Shown here: piece by piece, positions 23,225 to 35,030 of the stretch | Numbering within the stretch: position 1 is the stretch's first letter | Layout: every line of letters starts with the position of its first letter | From: Corbicula japonica | Taxonomy: Eukaryota; Mollusca; Bivalvia; Venerida; Cyrenidae | Reading direction: 5' to 3' | Length of the DNA: 64,000 nt | Assembly (NCBI GenBank): GCA_038501625.1 | Contig: JAZAYU010000013.1 | Location: 7,316,001 to 7,380,000, forward strand | Notes under the pieces: generated by a model | Told to the model about the DNA's origin: nothing | What the model saw: only the letters and a program-made list of their open reading frames with translations | The model's database searches: none | Made by a program: the position numbers and the translations under genes

Positions 23225-24304
23225 ATAAATGTTTAAATTAACTTTTCTTATAGTGTAGATTTTTTTATTGAATTTCACACTAAAGTCTTATGAGCATAAT
23301 CTTCTAAAAGAAAGAAAATAGTTTGTGAATTAAATCTGTCAGTACATTTTCAAAATTCTGTTGACACCACTCAGGTGAATTACCAGTATTTGGATACTTG
23401 CTGTGACAAATAAACACAGCAGGGCACTGATAAGGACCATACTGCACCTGTTATCAGGTATCTGCAGAGATAAAGAAATAACAATTGGAAAGGGCACCTA
23501 TAGTTATTTGCTATAATATTATTATATCAACTTGCACAAAAAGTTTGGTTTAATTAAAGCTTCCTTGGACAATTGATTAGTTTTTTAAATTTTAGTAAAA
23601 CTACATCTGATGGTTTACAGATTGTTTAAAATGATGGTTTAAGGAAAGAAAATGTATACAATAAAAATTCACAGGTGTGCCAGCTCATCAGGATTTACAC
23701 TTTGAAAAAATTTGATTTTTTTATGAAATCAGGCTTATGACTTTAGTTCAATGAAAAATGACCTTAACTTTTAAGATAATTAATAGAAAAAGTCTGAGAT
23801 ACATTTAGGAAGGCTATTAATTATTGAGAAAAGAGGTGCAATTATAAAATATGAATCAAACTATTTCAATGAGTATTACATCCTAGAATGTTCCGTCTAA
23901 TGCCTTAAATTTTAAATCATTCTGCACATTTCTAATTCTAATAAGTAGAATGCAAATGCAAATGAAAACAACTGGTGCAATTCAATACAAATTGAATTAT
24001 CAGTCCAAACCAAGTACATTAAATAATTAATTAATTATTGTTCATAGTAGCATTTTACTGAAAATTTTTAACTGAATATTGATTAGTGTAAACTGATTAG
24101 ACTCTACAAATATAAAGGATGACTAGGGTCTACACTGGTCATAAATGTGACAAATGTATCTGTGCTAAGCACTAAAAAGGGGATTAAATGATAAAACAAC
24201 AGTTTTTTCCAAATTGTTTGGAAGATGTACAAAAGTGTATGGTCCCACCTAAGCTAAGCTGATGAGGAATTGCCATCCCATTGATTTAATTGCTTTTAGA
24301 TATA
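23225..24304. other. No gene seen
   Basis: AT-rich non-coding sequence with stops in all frames; no repeat structure that I could define. Confidence 0.55.
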
Positions 24305-24412
24305 AAACTAAGCATGGAAGACTAGTCTCAGATCTCAGCAATCTGACAGGTAAAATCTCAAAATTAACCAGTGCGCAACCTGAGGTCTGAGCTTGGTTTC
24401 CATACTAAGATT
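24305..24412. repeat. Old copy of the palindromic element seen at 60938-61056
   Basis: It starts AAACTAAGCATGGAAGACTAG and contains GTCTCAGATCTCAGCA, later matched by GAGGTCTGAGCTTGGTTTCC in inverted orientation. The arms match those of the nearly perfect palindrome at 60938-61056 but are diverged and spaced differently. Confidence 0.5.
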
Positions 24413-24835
24413 AATAACATTGGAACTGCCCTGCCCCCTACAAGTGAAAATCTTGGTGTGGAATTCCAGGTTATTCTGGTTAAAGAAGAATCAAGATTCC
24501 TCCAGCATTATAGACCAAGGAAGAATTACCTAAAGCTGATAGCTCTTGTAACAAAAGATTCTGACTTCAGGAGGACTTATACCCTGAGCAGTGAGAAGCC
24601 TGTGATTGTCAGCTAAATACATTTATCACTGGCCACACAGCATCCCCCTAGCAATGGTGTCCTGTTCTCTCAACAGTTTAGAAATCTTAGTGATTAGGAA
24701 TGATCTTATCTCAGATCTCAGCACTTACATTTATAGCACCCATAAGAAATGGTTAATGTATTTGCCAGGATCTGTTAAGATGTTCCTTCTTATTCCATTT
24801 TATCACAATCTACAACCTTGTAAATTTCATATCAC
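24413..24835. other. No gene seen
   Basis: The 81- and 90-codon open frames here have no recognised motif; the first overlaps the palindromic relic. Confidence 0.5.
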
Positions 24836-25021
24836 ATGTGCAAACATTGTAGATCTATATCAACTGTGCCAATTCTGACCAGGATCTACACTGTTTGCTT
24901 CTTGGTAAGAAATAATCTCATGAATGAAAAGTGAACATTGTAGATCATGCTCAGATGGCACAGTTGTGTGAGATGATCTGGATATACACTGTTTGCTCAT
25001 GGGATATCAGTGAAGGGTTGA
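24836..25021. repeat. Decayed TTAA palindromic MITE
   Basis: It contains GTAGATCTATATC, GGATCTACACTGTTTGC and CATGCTCAGATGGCACAG, as in the copy at 26447-26679, with losses. Part of another copy is visible near 25235-25310. Confidence 0.5.
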
Positions 25022-25909
25022 ACAATCAGTGATAATTATTAAGTCTGTCAGGGTTAGTTAACATTGTGTACTAATGATGTTATGAAAACTGAAATTTGCA
25101 TTGATGATGAAAATATTTTCCACCTACAGAGTTAATCTATGCAATGTGTACTGTAATTCAATAGTTGTAAATAATGGTTTCAGTGGAATTTAAGTTAAAG
25201 TGCTTTTTGCATTTTAACTGATTTCAGGTGTTTGATACACATGGGTCTACACTGTTCGCCCATTGGATAACAGCCAAATCCCATGGAAATAAGGGTTCAA
25301 CCTATGTTCTACATCAAGTGTAAACATGTTGGTGACATTAAAAATATTTTTCATTTTACCCAGTTCATTATTTGTAGAAAGGGGGTTTCTTCTACAGTAT
25401 TAAAGACATTAACTTGAAACTTCGATCATGTATTCTAGGTGATCATGACATAATTTTTATATTGCTGAGTCCATTATTAAATTTTTATGTTGAAGCTGTC
25501 AAGTGTCTTCTTTAACAGTTTTCCAAATAATGACTTGAAACTTTCAACATATGCTTAAAATCAAATGTAGATTATTTTTACCAAAGTTTAATATGGTTTA
25601 GTTTAAACTTATTTTTTAACATTGATTATGAAACAAGTTTTTCCAACTAATATTAATCATGCTCGATGATTGTTTCCTGGGTTGCAAACCGATACTTGCG
25701 CCCAATGTGGATTGGGGAAACTGCAGACATATTTCATTAATGGTAGCATTTAACCGCAGGATCTTGAGTAAAACACTTTACCCCTAGACCACTCTTCTTA
25801 TTTAATGTGGTTAAGTCTCTGTTTAATATATGTTGATGTAGGATACAGTATTGAATATAAAATGTATTGATATTTTAAATTAAACATGATTGGCATCAAG
25901 TCTACATTT
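25022..25909. other. No gene seen
   Basis: AT-rich non-coding DNA apart from the MITE fragment near 25235-25310. Confidence 0.5.
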
Positions 25910-26070
25910 TTATGTGGCACATTCAAGGGCAGATCCAGAGGGGGTTCAGTGGGGTTGCACCAACCCTCTTGTTGGCAGCAATATTTTATAATTAATTTTC
26001 CCAAAGAATTTAGGACAGAAAGTAAGAAATTATTATGTAACTACCATAAGACTGCCCATTTAACAAGCTC
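25910..26070. repeat. Dispersed repeat, copy 1
   Basis: GGGCAGATCCAGAGGGGGTTCAG, GGTTGCACCAACCCTC, GCAATATTTTATAATTAATTTT and AAATTATTATGTAAC match, with divergence, the segment at 27280-27410. It may be a SINE or MITE; its ends are unclear. Confidence 0.45.
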
Positions 26071-26446
26071 CATTATGGAAATCCTGCCTATGACACTGGC
26101 TCATTACACTGTTTGTTGGAGAGGTATAGTATTCATAAAATTCTGGTGGTTTTAATATGATTCTATGCATTTGTAGATAACTGACTTAAATATTAAGAAG
26201 ATACCCATCATAGGAATCACTGAAAATGATTGCAACACATCTTTTTATGTATACTCTCACAAAGCAGTATTGTTGGGTTATTAACTGCATTCAGTGATAG
26301 GCAGCAGAATTTTTAAAAAGCTGTTCACACTTGATCCTCTAAAATTAATCAGAATAAAGTTAAATGAAAAATTACTTATTTTATCACTGATTTGCTGACA
26401 CTGTCCATGCAGTTAGGCTAGTGGAAAAGCAAATATATTAACTTAA

Positions 26447-26679
26447 CCCTTTCCTGGATATATACGCATTTTTACACATGTGCAACCAGTGTAGATCCAG
26501 ATCAGCCGGCACATCCGTGCTGTCTGATCAGGATCTGCACTGGTCGCATTTTGGTCAGAAATAACCTAATGAATCAATAAGCGAACAGTTAATATTCTGA
26601 TCAGATGGCACGGATGTGCCGGCTGATCTGATCTAAACTGTTTGCCCTAGCAATAAAGGTGTATCTATACAGGAAAGGG
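26447..26679. mobile_element. Palindromic MITE with TTAA duplication, 233 bp
   Basis: Flanked by TTAA at 26443-26446 and 26680-26683. The ends are CCCTTTCCTG and CAGGAAAGGG, exact inverses. The interior is a long imperfect palindrome (CAGATCAGCCGGCACATCCG against CGGATGTGCCGGCTGATCTG). It has no coding capacity and is the best-preserved copy with the one at 58617. A TTAA target indicates piggyBac- or Kolobok-type mobilisation (family knowledge). Confidence 0.88.
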
Positions 26680-26683
26680 TTAA

Positions 26684-28477
26684 ACACGTGAATGACTTCT
26701 GGGACCAAAAAATTATTTTCTATTTAGAATCAGATGTTCCATATGACCTGGGAGATGACCCTTTGACTCTTACAATTTCCCAAATGCCTATTTTGACCAC
26801 TACAATATTAACTGATGTATCATTTTTCCCGGGGATTAGGTTTGTGTTGGCAGTTGATTGACAGAATCCAAATCCGGGTCCCTATAAAAATGAAAAAAAA
26901 ACTAGAGATTCAGCAGCTAGATGAATCCCTGAGGATAAATTTTAAAATCATATTTCCAAGCACACTTCTGTGGTTTACCATAAACTATAGTTTAATGTAT
27001 AACCATTAAATGTTGTACATGCTCTGTTCAGTGCAATTTTACATAATTATGGTAACACAATGGTGGTGAAAAAATCATTGGCATGGCAGTCATGAAGTTA
27101 TGAGTTGGATCCCTAGAATTCAGAAATACTTCTTAAATGTCTCTAATGACAATAGTTCTCACCCACTCCCAAAAGGATGAATATCAGCAAGCATATCATT
27201 GCTAAATGTTAAAACTTGGTTTGCTAAAGTGCCGGGGGATTTTGTAAAAACATGTACACCCTATTGTGTCTCAGCGGTGGATCCTGAAGAGGTTCAGGGG
27301 TTGCTCTGACCCTATTGTGGGTAGCAATATTAAATTTTAATGCGGATTTTTGTCCGAAAGTTGGAAATTATCATGTAACCAGCCTAAACTACTGCAAACA
27401 ATCACCCATTCTAGAAATCTTATATCAGCCCCGTTATCGAAAACATCATTGAATATAAACTTGTAACTTGCATTGCTCAGTCATGGTCAACACCATAGCT
27501 AAAGCTGACGATTAAATATTTACATACCCGTATATGAACAACCGAGATAACAGTTTAAAACTTTTTTATCAGATTTTTTTTGTTTTATTTTTACAAATAG
27601 TACAATTGCAATATTCTTGCAATCTTTCTTGATTTTTCTAGATGTGAACATGTTTCTGATGAATTCATTATTTATATGAAAATTCATGTTTATCCACCTT
27701 TAACATTTTTTGTGTAAATTGTTAATATTAAAAAGATTGACATTTAATAGTTTTAAACCAACATATCTCTGACTTAATTGTTCTTGTTACAGTTAAGCAG
27801 AGTAAAATTAGCAGATTAAAAATAAGAAAGCAAAATAAGAAAACAAACAATAAAATCCCGGAAGTGAATTTTCCTTCGATGTCCGCAGGTGAAAAAGACC
27901 GTTATGAAAACTGTTGAGTGGCATCAGACACCTATTTTTATCTTATTTAGTAGTAATATTTTGATGCCTATACTTTAATTTGTTTAAACAAAAGACCTTT
28001 TAGTGTTAATGAATGATGAATAAGTCAAAACGATGTAACTTCCAGTTATTTTACCGAACGGACGGAAATGACGCCATTACTGAAAAATATGTGACAATTT
28101 TAAAGCTTTAAACATATGTTTAAAAGGCATGATATTGCATCAGCACTGAATTACTATGAAGAATGATTTGTTTTTATAGTTTTCCACATTTTGTTTTATG
28201 AATTTATTTCTCAATCAATGCGTGGTAGGTTTTTTTACGAAGCCCATTTTTGAACGCAAAATCGCGGATATTCCCGAAATTGACAACCAGATATTTCATC
28301 GGAACAATTATTTCGAATGCAATAGAATTTTGTAAACATTTAATCAATATTTAATGTTGTCATAGACGAATTTTCGTGCAAATTTACTTTCCCGTAATAA
28401 AACAATTTAGTTTTAAATGAGACCATCAAAACCTAAGAAAACGTGTTATTATTACGGCCGTGTTAAAATTACGCTAT
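26684..28477. other. No gene; one dispersed-repeat copy at about 27280-27410
   Basis: The second copy of the dispersed repeat has GGTGGATCCTGAAGAGGTTC, GGGTAGCAATATTAAATTTT and GAAATTATCATGTAACC. The remainder is AT-rich with no supported coding region. Confidence 0.45.
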
Positions 28478-28655
28478 ACCGGAAACCGCTTTTGGTTCGA
28501 GTTGCTGCAATTAAATGGAGCTCGTGTGCGTCGGTTTTCAATGCGCGTTTTTGAGGGCAAAAGCATTTGAAAAAATGGCTGTTTTTTCGGCAGTTTTCCC
28601 TATATAAAGTACAGTTGGAATAATCCAATCTCTTTGAAATTTGCACGGTGTTTAG
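28478..28655 (+). repeat. Left-most visible fragment of the 400-bp satellite
   Basis: From ACCGGAAACCGCTTTTGG to GTGTTTAG the sequence matches the satellite monomer at 38.1-49.7 kb almost exactly (for example CTCGTGTG for CTTGTGTG). It ends at GTGTTTAG (28648-28655), where element 1 is inserted; the monomer resumes with the same eight bases at 34421. Confidence 0.92.
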
Positions 28656-28670
28656 CGCTGTACCTAAATA

Positions 28671-29680
28671 CAGTAAGGTATTATAAATCTAAGTAAGGCT
28701 AAGTAAGGAGAAGTAAGGCTAAGTAAGGAGAAGTAAGGAGAAGTAAGGAGAAATTAAAAATAAGTTAATAAGTCTAAGGTATACAGAAATTGAACCATAA
28801 CAATAAAAAATGGTTTTGAAAATGACAATTCACTGAAAATAAACGATTTACCACATTGTTGTTGTTGTTTTGTTGTAATAAATATTAGTTTGAACGTGTC
28901 AAGCATGAACATTGGTATCATGCTTATATTAAATACCTGATTTTATATTTTAATCGCCTTCTTTATACTTACTACATAAGTAAAAAAATATCCAGTTCTT
29001 TAAAATAAAATTGAATATTTTCCCGAGTCGTTTATACGAGACGTAAAGAGAAGTAACTTAGACGAAAGTAAGGATAAGTAAAGATAAATAACAAATTACG
29101 ATATCATGGTATCATGCTTATATTAAATACCTGATTATATAATATTTATATATAAATGTAATATAATCGCTTTCTTTATACTTACTACATAGGTTAAAAA
29201 TATCCAGTTCTTTAAAATGAAATTGAATATTTTCCCGAGTCGTTTATACGAGACGTAAAGAGTAGTAACTTAGGCGAAAGTAAGGATAAGTAAAGATAAA
29301 CAACAAATTACGAGATCATGGTTTCATGCTTATATTAATTACCTGATTATATATTATATATATTATAATCGCCTTCTTTATACTTACTACATAAGTTAAA
29401 AAATATCCAGTTCTTTAAAATAAAATTTAATATTTCCCCGAGTCGTTTATACGAGAGTAAAGAGAAGTAAGGATAAGTAAAGACAAAAAACAAATTAAGA
29501 TAAGTAAGGTAGTTTTAGTTATAATGATGATATTAGACAACTAACTTTAATAATATACAAAATCATTGAGAAAGTATGATATATTCAGTTAAATAAAACA
29601 TTAAAGTAAGTAAGGAGAAGTGAAGTATAGTAGAAATCGTAAAGATAAGTAAGGAGATGTAAAAAGTGTAAGGTATACAG
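28671..29680 (+). repeat. Left arm of element 1: AAGTAAGG subrepeats and three 195-212-bp units
   Basis: Right after the tip, TAAGTAAGGCTAAGTAAGGA-type short repeats occur to about 28755. Three larger units follow, starting near 28914, 29108 and 29320. Each contains TCATGCTTATATTAA, TATACTTACTACATA, ATCCAGTTCTTTAAAAT, the near-palindrome CGAGTCGTTTATACGAG and a tail of GTAAGGATAAGTAAAGA. More AGTAAGGAGAAGT follows near 29607 and 29650. Confidence 0.85.
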
Positions 29681-30480
29681 AAAGGAATGAAAAAGTTATA
29701 TTTTTTAAATGTTAACTATAATTTTATCAAATTGAAAGATTAAATGCGTAAATGCATAACTGTTGTTGATGTTGTTGTTGTTGTTGTTAGTTTTGAAATA
29801 ATCAAATAACTATTGGTTTTCTATTATATTTTATGTGATATTGCGTCTTACGGCAACAACTTACTAACTAATATCCTGGTTTTATAGTTTTTAAACATTT
29901 TGTATATTTATCATCTTTAAATTTTTCATAATCATTAAGAATTGAAAAAGGAGTCAGAAGCATCCGTTTATTACATTTATCCATATATTTGTTTATCTTT
30001 CTTGCTTCATATAAGTTATTGGTATTTAAAATAATGCAAAATGTTTAATTTTATTCCAAAACAAATCTTAATGTATTTAACAAATCGTATTTGTTCGTTA
30101 ATACATTTTTAATTATCGTATTCAAAGATGGTCCCTGTGTAATAATGGAACTATAATTAAATTATCACCTTTGTTATAATTAAATTATCACCTATGTTAA
30201 ATACCAATCATCAGTGACGGTTTGTTTATCAAGGGATAAGTGTGATGGGATTAAACAGTTAACGCGGCCTAATAAACGATTGTTAAAGAATGCACAATCA
30301 CACATCTCATTGTCGGCTTCTGGATAAGAGACTGCATTTTAACACTTATTGCATTATCACCTGAATCATTAATAAGGCGGCATGTAATCATGTTTTGTAT
30401 TATTATTATTAATCCAAATATAATCATTCATGTTATACTTAATTAACCATTAATTGAGATTATGTTTCCAATATCCAATC
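29681..30480. other. Interior of element 1, no gene seen
   Basis: AT-rich. TTATAATTAAATTATCACCT is directly repeated at about 30150 and 30174. A GTT trinucleotide run lies near 29770. No coding region before the candidate exon at 30869. Confidence 0.5.
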
Positions 30481-30868
30481 AAATGACGCTTTCGAATTCA
30501 TTGGCCCTCGCAAGCTAGAATCCCTGCAATAAAACAAGTAACATTTCATTGTTCGTCCTTCTATCTCAGTATAGATCATACAGTCAATTTTGACTATCTC
30601 TTGGCTATATTTTTTGTGAATATAGTGTTTTCTTTGTGAAGTGATTTTTAGTGTTCATATAAATATATATAAGTCAATTGTGCTTAAGTGACAGTGAATT
30701 GTGTTCGCTGCTTCTTTGTGATTTTTGTGTGTGACTTATTTGTGATTTGTGTTTGTTTTGTTTTATGGTTTTTTTTTGTTGTGTGTTGTGATCAGTGTAT
30801 TGTGTTTTTTGTTTTCTGTGTTTTTGTGTGTGGTGTGATCTGTGTATAACGAGAAGTGTTCTTGTGAA

Positions 30869-30946
30869 ATGGGAAAATCAAAGAAGGTACAATTCCCATG
30901 TGGAATTTGTAGAAAGGAATGGAATTCCGGATGCCTGGCATGTGAG
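30869..30946 (+). CDS. Possible first coding exon with a zinc-finger start, inside element 1
   Basis: ATG at 30869 opens 26 codons (MGKSKKVQFPCGICRKEW and eight more) that end exactly at a strong donor, GAG|GTAAGT. The cysteines are spaced C-x2-C-x7-C-x2-C, like the beginning of a PHD- or RING-type zinc-binding fold. The upstream 400 bp is T/G-rich and unlike the arms, plausibly a leader. I could not find exon 2; a dead LINE fragment lies in the presumed intron. PHD-like fingers are common at the N-termini of invertebrate transposon proteins, which fits, but chance cannot be excluded. Confidence 0.45.
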
Positions 30947-31301
30947 GTAAGTGGCTATTTTTATAACCATATTATGACAATGTAAAATGATGTTATATAA
31001 ATAGGAATGGCAATACGGACTCGATAACTTTTACTTATGATAATAACAGAAATTGCTTGGTACGAAATAGGCAGCAAACCTATGCCAATTAATGCTTTAA
31101 TGAAATTAAAATGTTAATAATAACGAAACCGCCTAAGTACTTACCTTGAGTTAGTAGAAAACAATATACACTGCGCGTATATATTAAACAGAGTTCTTGT
31201 TTGGCCAATTGTTAAAATAATGCTTAAAATATTTTAATCGTAAATTTCTATATTTAGGGCAGACTAAAATAAAATGGTACTCGCTTTCTATTTGTTTCAT
31301 G

Positions 31302-31840
31302 TTAGTCAGATACGATTTCAAGTTTGTAATTATTTAAGTAAAAATCACAAGTTGTATGTCTTCCTCTTTCAAAAATCATAACCTTCGATTTTTTTGTATT
31401 AATCTTAAGATTCCAGGTATTGCAATATCTTTCTACATCATATAACATAGATTGTAATGCTTCCGGTGTGTTAGCGAATAGTACAGCATCGTCTGCGAAC
31501 ATAAGTATAAATAATTTAATATCGTCTATTGTAAATATACCTTCAACATTTGAGTTTATACTTGGCATAATATCATTAAGGAAAAATAAAAATATAAGAC
31601 TGGAAATCGGATCCCCTTGTTTCAATCCTTTATACGAGCTGAACATTTCAGAGTTACTTTTATATCTTACGCGCGCTTTTACAACTTCACAGATTGACTT
31701 GATTCCTTTTATCATTTTTGTACTTAAATTTTCATTTATAAGTTTTTGCCAGATATAATTTCAACTAGGTTATCGTATGCTTTTTCTAAGTCAAGGAATG
31801 TAACATATACTTTTTTCTCGTCGCTTAGTGTTTCTGGCAG
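31302..31840 (-). pseudogene. Dead LINE reverse-transcriptase fragment inside element 1
   Basis: The minus strand reads VTFLDLEKAYDNL, then after a frame shift near 31755 KMIKGIKSICE, KGLKQGDPISSLIFLFFLND, the active-site-type FADD and INTKKSKVMIFERG, and stops at 31302. This covers RT motifs A to D and part of the thumb. Both ends are lost: no endonuclease and no C-terminus. It lies opposite to the candidate exon at 30869 and within its presumed intron. It is a passenger, not the engine of element 1. Confidence 0.8.
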
Positions 31841-32350
31841 AGATTATGACACGAGGCGACACGAGGTGTACTATACGCGATATTTCATTCGTTTTTAACT
31901 ATCAAAACAATAACCTGTTATGTCAATTAATTTAATCACTCCGGTAGTCAACATTAACACACCATCGATGATTGTTGTTTATTGCAGATTTCACACCAGC
32001 CCGATATATTACAAACAATTTAATAATGACGCATTATCTGTAACGGACTGATTCCAGCATTAATCTTTTGATCGGCAATGATTAACATATTAAATAGATT
32101 TTCACAAGTTTTTATATATGTACATACAGAAGGAATTTTGAAAATAGAATTAAAACAGTCTATGTATTATATAATCATTTTTATTATAACAAAATTAAGC
32201 AGAATCCACGCATTTATTTCAGAATTATGTGATCGCTGTAGTTATAACATTGATGGAATTAGAAATCGCGCATTCGGAAACGAAAAGTTAAATAAGGGGT
32301 TCATAATTGTTAAGTCCGATTATGATTTATGCAGTTCAGAAAATAGTTTA
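31841..32350. other. Interior of element 1, no recognised gene
   Basis: A 91-codon open frame at 32078-32353 is AT-rich in codon content and has no recognised motif. No splice signal links it to the exon at 30869. Confidence 0.45.
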
Positions 32351-33180
32351 TAAATTATTAAATTAGGGGATCTTAGTTGTATTAAGTAGTTGATATATAT
32401 GAGTGTGTCATACGATATTGCTTAATGCATATCATTACCCCTTAGGGTACGCACTCTAGTTCATAGTCCGAGTCCGAGTATGAGTTATTATATATTAGGG
32501 GAATAGTCTAGTTCCAATTCCGAGTATGAGTTGAATTAAGTAGTTTATATAATAGTAATATAATATGAATAGAGTGTGTCATACGATATTGCTTTATGCA
32601 TATCATTACCCCTTAGGGTACGCACTCTAGTTCCAAGTCCGAGTCCAAGTCCGAGTAGATTGTTTCAGTTTCTCTCGTTATTACAGTGTTGTGACATTAA
32701 ATGTAGTTAGTAGTTCGGTGTAGTGTCTGTGTCGTTTTGTTTTGTTTGAACAGTCTATGAGTTATTATGTATTTTTGGGAAAAGTCTGTAAATAAATTAA
32801 ATTAGGGGTTCTTAGTTGTATTAAGTAGTTTATATATAGGACTAGAGTGTGTCATACGATATTACTTAATGCATATCATTACCCCGTAGGTCTACTTCTA
32901 AAGTTCGAGTATGAGTTTTGTAGTTTAGAAAATAGTCCATAAATAAGTTAAATAAGGGATTCTAAGTTGAATTAAGTAGTTTATATAATAGTAATATAAT
33001 ATGAATAGAGTGTGTCATACGATATTGCTTTATGCATATCATTACCCCTTAGGGTACGCACTCTAGTTCCAAGTCCGAGTCCAAGTCCGAGTAGATTGTT
33101 TCAGTTTCTCTCGTTATTACAGTGTTGTGACATTAAATGTAGTTAGTAGTTCGGTGTAGTGTCTGTGTCGTTTTGTTTGT
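32351..33180 (+). repeat. Duplicated segments inside element 1
   Basis: A block of about 212 bp is nearly identical at 32533-32744 and 32969-33180 (offset 436). The shorter core GTGTGTCATACGATATTGCT...ATTACCCC(T/G)TAGG appears four times (near 32402, 32572, 32845 and 33008). The pattern indicates at least two rounds of tandem duplication. Confidence 0.85.
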
Positions 33181-33245
33181 GTCGTGAATTGTTTTATCAT
33201 TGTCGTTTTTTTGTATAGTATAAATTTTGTATCTGTGTCTGCATC

Positions 33246-33396
33246 GTATTGTATTGTATTGTGTTGTGTTGTGTTGTGTTGTTTTGTATTGTATTGTATT
33301 GTATTGTATTGTATTGTATTGTATTGTATTGTATTGTATTGTATTGTATTGTATTGTATTGTATTGTATTGTATTGTATTGTATTGTATTGTATTG
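33246..33396 (+). repeat. Pentanucleotide microsatellite (GTATT)n
   Basis: About 30 units, beginning GTATT, drifting to GTGTT (about 33261-33280) and returning to GTATT. The open frames across it in four phases are artefacts of the repeat. Confidence 0.95.
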
Positions 33397-33612
33397 GGCC
33401 ATAACGAGAGTGCCTCCACGTGGTGTGGCCTGGATGTAGCTGAACCCTTACATTATTATCAGCGAGTCAAAACGTAAAGATTCAGCTATAACTAAATACT
33501 CGCCCTTTATAATAACACTTTGTGTACGCATTTACTAAAAGTAAAGCACCCTTAATATTTAATTTTTTATTATGATCTTTTTATTACAACCATAATTAAA
33601 AGAATGTTCACT

Positions 33613-34420
33613 ATCCTTACTTATCTTAACGTCTCCTTACTTCTCTTTATGTAATCGTTCTTATACTTACGTATCCTTGCGTAATCTTAATTATCATTAC
33701 AAACAAATGTTAACTTATATTTCAATTATAAATATGTAAGATATTAATGATATAAGGTATATTTACCTCTTCTAATTTATGTTTACCTATATTTTACTTC
33801 TACGTATATCTGTTCAATAATCCTTACTTCAACCTACTTGTCCTTACTTATCGTTACTTCTCCTTACTTATCCATTCTTGACTTTAAATCCAGTTAAAGA
33901 CTTAAGATTATTTATATTTACATTCAAAATATATAATTATATTTATTAAAATGATAATATAATGTATATTTACCTCTCCTTACTTACCTGCACATATCCT
34001 TAGTTCTCCGTACTTCTCCTTACTTCGCCTTATTTGTCTTTACTTAACCTAATGTAAACTTGTTGAGCATAATTAATAAATTTCATTATTATTTCGATTC
34101 AAAATATTAATATATATTATATAAATTGATAAAATAATTTTAATTTATCTATATTTATTTGTCTTTACTTCTCCTTACTTCTTCTTACTTATCCTTACTT
34201 AACCTAAAGTAAACTTGTTGAGCAAAATTAATAAATTTCATTAATATTTCGATTCAAAATATGCATTATATTAATAAAAATTGATAAAATAGTTTTAATT
34301 TATTTATATTTATTTATATTTATTTGTCTTTACTTCTCCTTACTTATCCTTACTTCTCCTTACTTATCCTTACTTAGCCTTACTTATCCTTACTTAGCCT
34401 TACTGTTTTTAGGCAGACCC
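33613..34420 (-). repeat. Right arm of element 1: inverse AAGTAAGG subrepeats
   Basis: Read on the plus strand as CCTTACTTATCCTTACTTCT runs, interspersed with AT-rich spacers of about 150-190 bp that contain AATTAATAAATTTCATTA. The densest run is 34326-34405, then the tip CCTTACTGTTTTTAGGCAG. The orientation is opposite to the left arm. Confidence 0.85.
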
Positions 34421-34483
34421 GTGTTTAGAGGTCTCTGAGGTGAGCTTATGGCCGGAATTTCAGAGCTCTAGACCGTCGGCGAG
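34421..34483 (+). repeat. 63-bp satellite segment between two TIR elements
   Basis: It continues the monomer broken at 28655 and itself breaks at GTCGGCGAG (34475-34483), the target of element 2. It shows that both elements sit in the same satellite unit. Confidence 0.93.
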
Positions 34484-34863
34484 GGTCGGGTATAAAACGC
34501 AGCCAGAAAACGCAGCCAATATAAACATATAGGGAAAACGCAGCTCGGAACGCAGCCTTATATAAACATATGGGCGGAAGGTGTGAACCATTGTCTGGTG
34601 AAAATGTTCTCCGACCAAATAGGTATTTGAATTTTATAACAACACAAAATTGACAAATAAAGATAATTATGGTAAATATTTAATAATCATGATACAAATC
34701 TTAACAATATGACAGTATTAATATATACCAAACAGTTGAAAATATTTAATAGTCATGTAACAAAACTTTAACAATACTGCAGTATTAAAATATACATAAC
34801 AGTTGAAAACACATTTTGAAATTTGCATGCAAACAGACAAAGATAAATAAATGCAACAAATAC

Positions 34864-35030
34864 ACTTGAAATTAGAAACGCAACTTCTTCAGACAAGAAA
34901 TACATTTCATATTTAAAGAAGTTGCGTTTTAATTTCTTCAAGTACAAATGATATAGAAAAAGAAATTAAAAACGCAACTTCTTTAATCACGAAACATATT
35001 TTGTGTTTAAAGAAGTTGCGTTTCTAATTA
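34864..35030. repeat. Two successive hairpins with the same stem
   Basis: AAACGCAACTTCTT (34876-34889) pairs with AAGAAGTTGCGTTT (34917-34930), with partial extension outward on both sides. A second pair follows at 34961-34985 and 35007-35029 with the same stem sequence. A single diverged arm recurs near 35523, in an intron of the SGNH gene. The stem contains AACGCAAC, close to the AACGCAGC units of the element arms. Confidence 0.85.

Larger units (their letters stand above)
28656..34420. mobile_element. Element 1: foldback-like TIR transposon, 5.77 kb, 8-bp target duplication
   Basis: GTGTTTAG flanks both sides (28648-28655 and 34421-34428), and an uninterrupted satellite monomer has it once. 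The tips are inverse of each other: CCTAAATACAGTAAGG inside the left end against CCTAAAAACAGTAAGG reading in from the right end. Both arms are long runs of short AAGTAAGG-type subrepeats in opposite orientation, as in Drosophila foldback and sea-urchin TU elements (analogy from established knowledge). The interior contains one possible exon, a dead LINE fragment, duplicated segments and a pentanucleotide tract. No transposase was recognised, so the superfamily is open; 8-bp duplications occur in hAT, P and some Mutator-like elements. Confidence 0.85.

Noticed and set aside
33117..33477. Open frames across the GTATT tract
   Set aside because: They arise from a stop-free pentanucleotide repeat, not protein coding.
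28671..34410. Telomeric repeat for the AAGTAAGG runs
   Set aside because: The unit is not TTAGGG-like, the two runs are inverted relative to each other, and they lie inside a satellite flanked by an 8-bp duplication.
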